Shown in pieces: positions 1 to 8,912 of a stretch of DNA of 64,000 bases. Numbering within the stretch: the first letter of the stretch is position 1; every line of letters starts with the position of its first letter. The position numbers and the translations under genes are program-made. Source of the stretch: Caecitellus pseudoparvulus (taxonomy: Eukaryota > Bigyra: Bicosoecida). A model generated the notes under the pieces. It made no database searches and was not told the origin of the DNA. It was given only the letters and a program-made list of their open reading frames with translations. The stretch covers positions 496,001-560,000 of the forward strand of contig CBFFRQ010000089.1 of NCBI GenBank assembly GCA_965644315.1, in the 5' to 3' direction.

Positions 1-2
1 TC

Positions 3-3000
3 TTCACCCTGCCCGAGGGACAGGGTGGTGCCAAGGTCGTGGAGGTGCTGGCTGGCGGCCAGAGCTCTCTCGTGTCTGCGCTGCAGCCTGCGCCCGCCAG
101 CGCCTGGCCACCCGCTGCCTACTCCCAGTTCGTCTTCGACTACCTGCCCCCCAGGGTGGCGTCTGTGTCCCCCAACTGCGACACGTTCGGCTGCACCATC
201 ACCATCCGTGGCGAGAACTTTGGCAAGCGTGACTGCAACGCAGCTGGCCCCGTCACCCGCAACAGCACCGCCGACGACCCCGTGCAGGTGGCTGTGCGTG
301 TGCGGCAGGGTTCCGACGAGGCCCGCGGCCCAGATGACATGGAGTACAACTGTGTGCCCCAGTGCGCCGGCCACACCCACGACGAGTTCCAGTGCGTCCT
401 GGACCCCGGCATGGGGCGGGAGCTGGATGTGTATGTGCGCATCGGCAGCAAGGAGGCGCCCATCGACGCCAGCGCCGGCACGTACTCCTATGCGGCCCCC
501 ATCCTCACCTCCACAGTCAGCTCCTATGTCTCTGCCCGGGGCGCTGTGAACTTGACTTTCTACGGCAAGAGCATGGGCATTCCGGAGCGGTCTCCAGCCC
601 GCGTCTTCGTGGGTGGCAAGGAGTGCCTGAACGCCACCGTGGCCACCATCGACGCTGCCAACCGTGCCCAGAGCCTCAAGTGCCTGCGTCCCGAGACAGA
701 CACCATCGGTGCCAAGGAGGTGCGCTTCGAGCTGGCCTTCCAGCCAGAGCAGTCCGTGGCAGCCGCGGACGGTTTGCTGCAGTTCAATTGCCCTGATGGG
801 CACTACGGCCAGCCTGGCGAGCTCTGCGAGCCTTGCCCCATCGGTGGCGTGTGCGAACCCCATCGCGTGTCCTGCGTACAGTTCATCAACGACACTCGGT
901 ACGGCACGGAAGTGTGCACGCAGTACATGGCGCCGTACGCGCAGCCAGAGCACTGGCGCCTGACCCTGCCGACACCCAACCGTTTCTGCGATCAGCTGAA
1001 CCGCGGCAACCGCACGTACCCCAACAACGGCACATGCTTCTTCTTCGCCGGGTGCGACCCGCCCAACGCCTGCGCCGGGCGAAACTTGTGCACGGAGGGC
1101 TACAAAGGTGAGCGATGTGGGCAGTGTGTGCTGGGTTTCTTCCGCCTGGATGGTGAGTGCGTGAAGTGCCCCGACCTGGCAGGGCTGTACATCGCTTTGT
1201 TCGTCATCGGCATCCTCGTTATTTGCGCCGGCGGCTACTGGCTGAACAAGCAGAACATCAACCTCGCCTTCATCTCCATCGGCGTGGACTATCTGCAGGT
1301 GCTGGCGCTGTTCGCGCGCACCAAGATTGCCTGGCCTCCCGTCATCAAGAACCTCTTCCGCTTCATGTCCGTCTTCAACCTGAACATCGACTTGGCCGCG
1401 CCCGAGTGCCTGAACCCCGAGATGCAGTATGACGTCAAGTGGGCCGCCATCATGCTGCTGCCCGTCCTCATCGCTTCGGTGTTCTTCCTGGTGTACCTTG
1501 TGAACTACCTGTACAAGCGCTGCATCTTGAAGGTGGCAGCAGAGAAGCGCAACTCCCACATGCCGCAGTTGGTGGGCGTGTGCCTGACCATGTTCTACTT
1601 GCTGTACCTGTACCTCACCCGCACCACCTTTGACATCTTCAACTGCAGCCCCACCAACCCGGATGACGGCTTCCAGTACATGGAGGTGGTCTTCGAGAAG
1701 TGCTGGGAGAGTGACCTGCACAACCGCCTCTTCCCCGGTGCCATCGTTACCCTCATCGTGTATGTCATCGCGTACCCAGTCGGTGTTGGCTACGTCCTGT
1801 ACAGCAACAAGGACACAGTGAAGGTGGACCAGCTGCTGCGCGCGCAGTACCTGGGCGACGAAGCCAAGACCAGCACCCGCACCACGTACAGCTTCCGCAA
1901 GATGGCGGAGAAGCTGTACCGTAACTTCAAGCCTGGCAAGTGGTACTGGCAGGTCATCATTATCGCCCGCAAGTTCTTCATCGCCGTCACGTCCCTGCTC
2001 TTCCGCCGCACGCCTGCGTACCAGATGGCCATGATCGTCATGGTGCTGTTCTTCTCGTACGCCGCCCAGGTGAAGCAGCGCCCGTACATGTCCATGTCTG
2101 AGTACCGCGCCGAGGTGCTGTACCACGAGAAGAAGGTGCTGGAAGGCGACGCCCGGCACATGAAGCTGGACCAGGACATCAAGGACGCCAAGAAGAAGGC
2201 CCGCAAGGCAGACCGCTCCAAGGGCACCAACATGGACCGCATCCGCGCAAACAAGACCAAGGTGGCGGCGGCCTCCTTCGTCACTAACTACAACACGGTG
2301 GAGATGATCTTGCTCATGTGTGCCATTTTGGTGGCGCTGGCTGGCGTCATGTTCGACTCCCGGCGCTTCGCCGACGGCAAGAGCCCCGAGGGCAAGATCG
2401 CCCTCACCGCCCTGGTCATGATCATCATCATCGCCTCCCTCATCTACTTCATCTCCGTCTGCGTGTCGGAGATCATGGAGGCCGCCTTCCCGGACACCTT
2501 CGCCAAGACATGCAAGTGCTGCCGCGCCACCAAGTCCACCATCGAGCTGGAGGTGGAGGCAGGCATGATGAAGGGGCGCGGGGAGGCCATGGACATGGGC
2601 ACTGCTGTGAACCCCCTCATGATGCGCAAGAAGGACGGCAGCAAGGAAATCGACGAGGACATGCTCAGCCAGCTGAACGCCATCCTGCAGCAGGGCAAGG
2701 TGCCCAACCACCAGCAGTGGCAGGCCATCCGCACGCACGTGCTGGGCATGCGCACCACGGTGACGGACTTGAACCTGCAGGCCCGTGCTCTGAAGAAGGC
2801 CCAGACGCTGGCACAGGCCAAGAAGTCCTTGTCCAAGAACACCGCCTCCAAGCCCAAGAAGAAGGGCCGCAAGAAGTTCGCAGCCACTGCCAGCCGCGCC
2901 CAGGGCGACGGCGAGCAGACCACCAAGAAGCAGGCATGGGCGGACGCCATGAAGGGCGGAGCTGCCAAGGGGCTGGACTCCGACACCTCTGCCCTGCTGC

Positions 3001-3029
3001 GCCAGCAGATGGCGGCACGCCAGGGTTGA
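3..3029 (+). CDS. TIG/Cys-rich polytopic membrane protein, C-terminal part (5' partial)
   Basis: The frame is open from the first bases of the window, so the start lies upstream; about 1,008 residues are visible. Two immunoglobulin-like TIG/IPT-type segments lie near residues 49-75 and 165-210, the first containing a VSPNCDTFGCTITIRGENFG-type motif. A cysteine-rich GCC2/GCC3 or ephrin-receptor-like module follows (about 258-300, CPDGHYGQPGELCEPCPIGG), then an EGF-like Cys stretch. From about residue 390 there are roughly eight hydrophobic segments. The tail is cytoplasmic, Lys/Ala-rich and very basic, ending near KKGRKKF. The layout (beta-rich ectodomain, Cys module, polytopic C-terminus) resembles large protist surface proteins whose membrane part is TRP- or receptor-like. 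The ligand and ion selectivity cannot be read from the sequence. No intron is needed in the visible part. Confidence 0.75.
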   Translation, partial: FTLPEGQGGAKVVEVLAGGQSSLVSALQPAPASAWPPAAYSQFVFDYLPPRVASVSPNCDTFGCTITIRGENFGKRDCNAAGPVTRNSTADDPVQVAVRVRQGSDEARGPDDMEYNCVPQCAGHTHDEFQCVLDPGMGRELDVYVRIGSKEAPIDASAGTYSYAAPILTSTVSSYVSARGAVNLTFYGKSMGIPERSPARVFVGGKECLNATVATIDAANRAQSLKCLRPETDTIGAKEVRFELAFQPEQSVAAADGLLQFNCPDGHYGQPGELCEPCPIGGVCEPHRVSCVQFINDTRYGTEVCTQYMAPYAQPEHWRLTLPTPNRFCDQLNRGNRTYPNNGTCFFFAGCDPPNACAGRNLCTEGYKGERCGQCVLGFFRLDGECVKCPDLAGLYIALFVIGILVICAGGYWLNKQNINLAFISIGVDYLQVLALFARTKIAWPPVIKNLFRFMSVFNLNIDLAAPECLNPEMQYDVKWAAIMLLPVLIASVFFLVYLVNYLYKRCILKVAAEKRNSHMPQLVGVCLTMFYLLYLYLTRTTFDIFNCSPTNPDDGFQYMEVVFEKCWESDLHNRLFPGAIVTLIVYVIAYPVGVGYVLYSNKDTVKVDQLLRAQYLGDEAKTSTRTTYSFRKMAEKLYRNFKPGKWYWQVIIIARKFFIAVTSLLFRRTPAYQMAMIVMVLFFSYAAQVKQRPYMSMSEYRAEVLYHEKKVLEGDARHMKLDQDIKDAKKKARKADRSKGTNMDRIRANKTKVAAASFVTNYNTVEMILLMCAILVALAGVMFDSRRFADGKSPEGKIALTALVMIIIIASLIYFISVCVSEIMEAAFPDTFAKTCKCCRATKSTIELEVEAGMMKGRGEAMDMGTAVNPLMMRKKDGSKEIDEDMLSQLNAILQQGKVPNHQQWQAIRTHVLGMRTTVTDLNLQARALKKAQTLAQAKKSLSKNTASKPKKKGRKKFAATASRAQGDGEQTTKKQAWADAMKGGAAKGLDSDTSALLRQQMAARQG

Positions 3030-3444
3030 GGTGCCTGGCCGGGCTGAGGCAGTCTCGCCAGCGCCTGCATGTGTGCCCCCCATTGACGTTTTTCCTGCTT
3101 CTCATCGAGTCTGCTGCTCCCTGCAGCAGCCTCGCCTTCCTCGCTTTTCTGTGTGAGTGGCCTGTCTCTGGGCAGGATTGCCGCCGACTGCGCGCCATGT
3201 TCCTCTGCGTTCTTGCGCTTGCAGTTTGGCGGCCCAATGCACTGTTTCGCTCTGCTGCAGACGGCATGGGCTGTGTAGTTTGCAGTGCAAACTTGACTCA
3301 GCCAAGACAATTCAAGCTGCGTCCAGTAGAACGAAAGGAAGCTCGTTGTTCCTTGAGCCAAGCGTTGGTCCCTCGGCGTCGGGATCTTGCAGGGCACACA
3401 AGGATTGTTTTGGTGCGGATTTTGACAGAAGCCACCCCGCCGAC
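3030..3444. other. intergenic gap between two plus-strand genes
   Basis: This 415-base spacer lies between the stop of the membrane protein and the ATG of the PIG3-like gene. No conserved reading frame stands out. An AATGCA hexamer at 3236-3241 could serve the upstream gene but is about 200 bases from its stop. The rest is presumably 3' UTR and promoter. Confidence 0.5.
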
Positions 3445-4755
3445 ATGCTTGCTGTGCCTGCGCGCCGGGCAGCTTCTCAGCTGGCGCGCAGTTTTTGCAC
3501 TACACCCAAGTACATGCGGGGTGTCGTTGTGGAGGGAGAGGGCGCCGGCGCCAAAGCTGTTGTGCAGGAGGGCTTGCCTGTGCCGGTGCCAGTGGCAGAC
3601 GAAGTACTGATCAAGGTGTCTGCATCTGGCATCAACCGACCTGACCTGCTACAGAAAGCCGGCCTGTACCCCGCCCCTCCCGGATCATCCCCACTCTTGG
3701 GTCTTGAAGTCGCGGGGCACCTGGCGTCAGGTGAGGACGCTGGAACTCCTGTGATGGCTCTGACAAATGGTGGCGGCTATGCTGAGTATTGTGTTGTACC
3801 ACGGGGGCAAGTCATGCCACTGGAGACTTCGTGGGAAATGCCCATGCACGTAGCTGCCGCCATTCCTGAAGCCCTGCTGACTGCATGGTACAACGTCCTG
3901 TACCTTGGCGGCCTTCGCCCCGGCGGGGCCATCCTCATCCACGGGGGCACGTCAGGCGTGGGCAGTGCTGCGACTCGCCTGGCAGCAGCGCAGGGCGCTC
4001 GCTGCATCATCACCACCGTCGGATCCCAGGCCAAGGCAGAGCTGTCGAAGGAGCTGGGCGCTCATCACACCGTGGTATACAGGGAGCAGCCTGACTGGGA
4101 CAAGGCCATCAAGGCAGATGCAGACGTGTGGCAGCGCGTCACAGGGAAGCATGTAGATGCCCAACACTCCACCTCAAGCGCAGGGCACAATCTGCAGCGG
4201 AGCTGTGGGCATGGCGTGAAGGAGGCTGTGGCGGACGGGCTGGGCCCAAGTGGCGCGGGAGCCTTCACCCCCCTGAGCAGCGAGGCTGCGCATGACCTGC
4301 CAGCTTTGCCGTGTGACGGTCTGGACTGCGTGCTGGACATGGTGGGGGGGGGGTACATCCCCAAGAGCATAGGCCTGTTGGGCACAGGCGGTAGGCATGT
4401 GTCCATCGCCTTCCAGCAGGGTTCCAAAGTGCCCAGCATGGACTTCATGCGGGTCATGCTCAAGCGCCTGCAGCTGACGGGGTCCACCCTTCGTTCCCGC
4501 TCGCCTGCGTTCAAGGCAAGCCTTGTGGCCGATGTGATGGCGGCCATCTCAGCGCACCGCCTCTTCCATGCGCCACCCGGCGTGCGCCAGGAGGAGGCCT
4601 GGGGCCTGTACAGTGGCAGTCAAGGGTGCAGACATTTGCAGGCAGCACCCTTGGCCCCTCTCTTGGCCCAGCGCTGGCCAATGGAGCAAGTGGAGGAGGC
4701 TCACGTAGCGTTGAAGGGGGGGGACATGCCCGGCAAGCATGTTCTAGAGTGGTGA
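3445..4755 (+). CDS. PIG3-like NAD(P)H quinone oxidoreductase, probably mitochondrial
   Basis: A 436-residue member of the medium-chain dehydrogenase/reductase superfamily, quinone oxidoreductase branch (TP53I3/PIG3-like). These enzymes reduce quinones with NADPH and lack catalytic zinc. Visible features are the N-terminal GroES-like fold with SGINRPDLLQKAGLYPAPPG, the Rossmann motif IHGGTSGVGS (about residue 167), and DCVLDMVGGGYI near 292. The first ATG in frame begins an Arg-rich presequence (MLAVPARRAASQLARSF), suggesting mitochondrial import. It is longer than the usual 330-residue family because of about 50 extra residues before DCVLDMVGGG (roughly 236-289) and about 35 before the C-terminal QVEEAH segment. 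I found no GT-AG pair that removes either insert in frame. A run of ten Gs at 4344-4353 encodes the conserved glycines and keeps the frame. Confidence 0.88.
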   Translation: MLAVPARRAASQLARSFCTTPKYMRGVVVEGEGAGAKAVVQEGLPVPVPVADEVLIKVSASGINRPDLLQKAGLYPAPPGSSPLLGLEVAGHLASGEDAGTPVMALTNGGGYAEYCVVPRGQVMPLETSWEMPMHVAAAIPEALLTAWYNVLYLGGLRPGGAILIHGGTSGVGSAATRLAAAQGARCIITTVGSQAKAELSKELGAHHTVVYREQPDWDKAIKADADVWQRVTGKHVDAQHSTSSAGHNLQRSCGHGVKEAVADGLGPSGAGAFTPLSSEAAHDLPALPCDGLDCVLDMVGGGYIPKSIGLLGTGGRHVSIAFQQGSKVPSMDFMRVMLKRLQLTGSTLRSRSPAFKASLVADVMAAISAHRLFHAPPGVRQEEAWGLYSGSQGCRHLQAAPLAPLLAQRWPMEQVEEAHVALKGGDMPGKHVLEW

Positions 4756-5065
4756 AATCAGAGGAGGGTGCAGACGCACATGGCACTTACGGGCCTAAAT
4801 GGGCCGTCCAGGGCGGCATGCTGGTGGCAGCAGCGTAGGTACAGATGCTGTGCTTGCGTGAGGTGTGTGCAGTTTCTCCGATGGGCTGCAAGGTTACAAG
4901 CCACCCACAATACACATTGTGTCCCACACAGTCAGCGCACCCTTTTCTAAGGCAAGTGACTGAGTGCACTGCACATCGCTGTGCACGCGCATGCAGCGCG
5001 GTGGGCTGGAGTAGAGGGTGTGCAGGCGTTGAGACTAGCCGTCGCCGCGGCACCTCAGCGCCATC
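4756..5065. other. intergenic gap
   Basis: A 310-base spacer between two plus-strand genes. I see no coding signature, RNA gene or repeat. It presumably holds the 3' UTR of the oxidoreductase and the promoter of the next gene. Confidence 0.5.
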
Positions 5066-7355
5066 ATGGCGTCCACCGGCATGGGGCTGGACCTGAGTGA
5101 TGCGACGTCAGAGAAGCTCGTGGGCGTTTTCATCGGCTCCATCGCCACCTTCATGCTGATTTTCGTGGGCATCATGTGGAAACAAAGCAACGAAGTGGTC
5201 ATCGCCCGAAGGTGAGCCGCGAGGTTACATGAGCGTTTCACAGGCGCCCACCAGCTCGCTGCTGCCCAAAGAGCGACACGTCCAGTGGGCCTGTGCTTTC
5301 CTGGGTGTTCATTTTAGCCAGCTCGATGTGTGGGCCGTGGCTGTGTTTCGATGCCGGCTGCTGCGATCCTGCTGCTTCTGGCACTTCCCGCTCGCTCCCC
5401 ACGCAGAGCCATTTGGTGGGTTCGCATTTCGTATGCGATTCTGCTGGCTTGTGCGGCCCTGCAGATCTGCTTTGAAGCTGAGATTGCCCAGAGCTTGACG
5501 TTCCCGATGTATGGAGGCGCTCGCCCGACAGCCCACTTGCTGGTCATCTTTATGGGCTTCTTTGTGAACTCCCACCATTGCTTCCGGTGGCTCACGATCA
5601 TGGCACAGTGCGTCTTCATCATCTTCGACACATTCTCAGTGGCTCACATTGACTTGCAGCTGCAGTGCCGCTCAAACGGCACGTGCGAGTCCACCGATGG
5701 CTGGAGCGTGATGGACCTGACGGTCATCCAGGTCAGGCACTACGTCGCGTTGTGGTTTGAAATCTGGACGGTCCTCATCACAGCCTACCTCATGTTTGTC
5801 ATTGGTATCTGCTGGCCACGGTACCCAGTGCGCATGTTCTCCTCTTCCCAACCCTTGTCCGTGCTCCCAGGTGGCCGCACACAATACGGTAAGTGCACCT
5901 CGAATGCTCCCTGGCCTCCACCCAGCGCGCAGGCAGGCACCCTTCTCCCGCGCTCTTTCCTGCTGCTTGCACAGGGCGTATTCATGCTGCGAACGCCAAA
6001 CTGGACACAATCTGAGTGGGGCCTAGGGGACAAGCTCAATGCTCCACCACTCCTTGGGATTCCTGGAACGAAGGAATTCGCCCGCACTTTCATTTCCTCG
6101 GCGACTTGGTGGCTCGGTGTAGACTAATTGAATGCATTTTCTGACGCATGATATGCACTTGGCATCCCCTAGGCCCGAGGGAGTGCTTGGCGGCTCCAAT
6201 TTCCGCACCATGCAACGCAACAGGCGCGACAGTGGCATGCACAGTCCCATTGACGCCAGGAAGTTCCGCAGAGTACCTGTCGATAGGTTGGACAGGAAAG
6301 CAACGTGTTCGGCTAGTCCCCCAACTGCAGGAGTGCAGGCGGGGACGCAGGGTGACACGGTTGCTGGCGCCGAGTCACACCCTTCGCCGGGCCTGAGTAC
6401 GCTGCTGACGGAGCGGGAGCAGCAGCGGCTGCTTCACGACGACATCAACGTGGAGGCTTTAAAACATGAGGTCAAGATGAGCGGGTACTTTGCTGCTGCG
6501 GGGAAGCACCACGAGCGCGGGCTGGAGCACACCCGCACAATGTTGTCCATGGATGCCTGGCGCGAAGGTGACGGCCGCAGCACCGTCGACAGCGAAGCTC
6601 TGAGTCCAATTGCACAAGCACTGCGTGCAGCGGGGGGACAAGATGATGCAAGGGAGTCCTGGAAGCACCTCCGGGGGGCTGCTCAAAGTGGGGGCGGCGA
6701 AGAGGACTTTGTGTGGGGCACAGAGGAGGGCAGTGGCATGGCCTTTGCCTTGGCTCCCGAGTTCCGGGGCCCCGATTTCGACGAAGACTTCTACCACCTC
6801 TTTGCATCTGGGCAAGTGCTGGATCCCACTGACCTGGACGCCTGTTTGGCGGCATCGCACCTGAGCGCGGGCATGTTCCCACACTCAAGTGAGAGACGAG
6901 GCAGTCGCAGCACAGCGGCGTTTGCGTCTCCAGGCATGAACTTTCAAACAAAGGAGTACTCAAAGCGTAGGCTCCGACAGTACGGCAAGTGGTACGTGAA
7001 GGACCGGAGCAAGTGGACACCGCACTTCCATGCTGGGGGCAGTGGTGTTGATGCGCCTGAGTTGCTGGACCCAGCGGAGCGCAAACGGAAGGAGCTCTTG
7101 TTGCAGCAAGCCCAGCACATGCACGCGCGACTTCAGCAGCATGACATTGCATTCATCTTCAGAGACGCTGTGCGGAAGTCTGCTCAAGACTCAGGGGATG
7201 CCTTTGGCAAACGCATGCCACTTTGCCTGCAGGATTTGCCCGAGCAGCGGGAAGGACAGGAAGGCAGCAACGGCCTCTTGAAATTGAAGCGCACGGCACG
7301 GCGCCTGCGTGCTGCCAACGCCTTGCGCCAGGCAAAGCTTTCAAGCACAGGGTGA
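5066..7355 (+). CDS. novel 4-5 TM protein with long cytoplasmic tail (multi-exon; could be two genes)
   Basis: I do not recognise this family. Exon 1 (5066-5211) gives one TM helix (VGVFIGSIATFMLIFVGIMW). A clear GTGAGC donor joins it to 5407, and exon 2 (5407 to about 5827) adds three or four helices, including one ending MFVIGICW. One in-frame route to the tail is 5407-5827, a possible 18-base exon 5871-5888, then 5975-6015, then 6173-7355, giving about 602 residues. The tail is hydrophilic, Arg/Ser-rich, with KYGKWYVKD-like aromatic patches and no known domain. Alternatively, exon 2 uses the strong GTAAGT at 5889 and stops at 6013-6015, and a second gene starts at ATG 6132. An AATGCA at 6131-6136 fits that reading. 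The stop lies 22 bases from the convergent WDR89-like gene. Confidence 0.5.
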
Positions 7356-7377
7356 CAGCGACACGGCTCTGAACGTG

Positions 7378-8817
7378 TCAGTATGGGGCGCCAGCGGACC
7401 GTGTCTTGCTGTGCTTGTGGCTGTGCTTGCGGCCTTGTTTGCGGGAGCGGCTGGACTTGCCACCGGCTGCCGCCTGGGCCAAACCCATCAGTGGCATGGC
7501 TGTGGCCTCTGTTGCAGCTTGCGGAGGAGGCGCTGCGCTCCAAGTCGCCAGGCTGCCATCTTCTGCACCCGACACAAAGAGCGGAGCGCCTGCACCAGCG
7601 GGTTGTGCCCGCGCCAGGCACCGCACATCGTCCGTGTGCCCGCCTGTCATGGCCTGCATGTGTCGCAATCCTGCATGCTGCACGTCAAAGGCATGCAACG
7701 CCCCAGAGTGGGACCCTGCCCACAAGCTCAGGGCCTGAGAAGCGGCGTCATACGTGCAGTCAATGAGAAAGGAGCAGTCTAGCCCGGCCTGCATGAATGT
7801 GAGGGAGAGGTTGGGGTGGTGTGTCATGCTTTCCCCTGAGCCCAGGTTCCACAACTGCAGGGAAACGGACTGCGTGGTGGCGTAGACACAGGAGCCCTGA
7901 GGCCCAAAGACGCCCATGGAGGAGACGCCCCCGTCCGCGGTGATGGAGCCGGACAACGCTTCAGCCTCCCCTGACACGGCCGTGTTGTACACGTTAATCA
8001 GGCCAGCCTCATCTGCCGAAAGCAGGGTGGATGTCAAGTGTGGGTGGAACAGCAGGTTGGTGATGCACTCTGAGTGGGACTCAGTGTACCCGCCCAGGAG
8101 CGGCCACTCCGCCGACGCCGACAGCTTGCGCACGTCGTAGAAGCGCACTTGGGTGCCTGAGCCCACTGCGAGCATGGAGCCACCACAGCCCACACCCAAG
8201 GCGGTAATGGGGGGTGTAATCATCTTTGACGAGCGAGCAGCCAACTCAGCTGCCTCTGTCAAGTGAGCGACCTCCCCAGCGGGCACGGGAGGCGCCGTTG
8301 TAGCAGACACAGCCCCCCCACTGCGCAGGTCCAGGCAAGCGATAGAGCCGTCCAATGCAGCAGAGTACAGTGTGGATGGGCTTGATGGGCTCCACTTCAC
8401 CGTCATTGCGCTGTCTCCATGCTTGTGCAGCTGTAAGTGCGTGGGGGGTGTGGTGTGGGAACCAGTGCTGTGCTCGTGCGTCGGGCACCCGTGCACTCAC
8501 GCCTGTGGGTGAGCACTTGACCTTCAGAGTCGCAGGATCATACACTAGTACTGTGCCAGCAGATGTGGACACTGCGACATCCGCTTGGCTGGATGCAGAG
8601 CTGTGGGCATACAAGGGGCAGGGCAAGGCGTGCTGCGGAAATTGGTGCGTCCGGAAAGCACCGCACAGCTTGCCTCGTACCAGGCAAGAACGTATTCGAG
8701 GCCGCCCACAGTAGAAGCCGAAGGGAAAACGCATGTTTTGTGTGCCACCAAGCTGAGCTCGGGCTCTGCTCCAGTCACAGTGGGAGCAGGCCCGGCGCTG
8801 GGATTGGCGGCTGCCAT
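7378..8817 (-). CDS. WDR89-like WD40 protein (3 exons)
   Basis: Exons on the minus strand are 8817-8681, 8600-8501 and 8430-7378, joined by GTACGA and GTGAGT donors; the product is 429 residues. Several WD40 blades are visible, for example TLYSAALDGSIACLDLRSGG, ESHSECITNLLFHPH with INVYNTA, and GGHTDDVRCLA with VSGAEDGSLATW. Blade order, the TESH..VT..RFHP pattern and a short basic C-terminal tail (SRSRKQGRKHSHKHSK) match WDR89, a small conserved WD protein of poorly known, probably nuclear or nucleolar function. The first exon carries the N-terminal blade (VAHKTCVFPSAS). The start is the only ATG in that frame. The gene runs in tandem with the LRRC71-like gene upstream (95 bases) and converges with the tail of the 5066-7355 gene. 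Confidence 0.78.
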
Positions 8818-8890
8818 CACCTGTGTGTTAGTGAGCGCCCCTCACTCCCTCACAGCCGGGAGGCAGGGAGGGAGAAGGCAGGAACTTCGT

Positions 8891-8896
8891 TGCATT
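8891..8896 (-). terminator. candidate polyadenylation hexamer AATGCA for the LRRC71-like gene
   Basis: AATGCA on the minus strand, 17 bases past the stop. It belongs to the recurring post-stop set described in the findings; its role is inferred from position only. Confidence 0.4.
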
Positions 8897-8912
8897 GGTC
8901 GGTATGGCGGGT

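Noticed and set aside
2318-3610. A 430-codon plus-strand frame overlapping the end of the first gene
   Set aside because: Runs in another frame of the TIG protein and into the intergenic gap; Arg/His/Pro-rich with no motif.
4153-4303. Possible intron inside the PIG3-like gene (GTAGAT to CCAG)
   Set aside because: Its length of 151 bases would break the frame, and no better pair was found.
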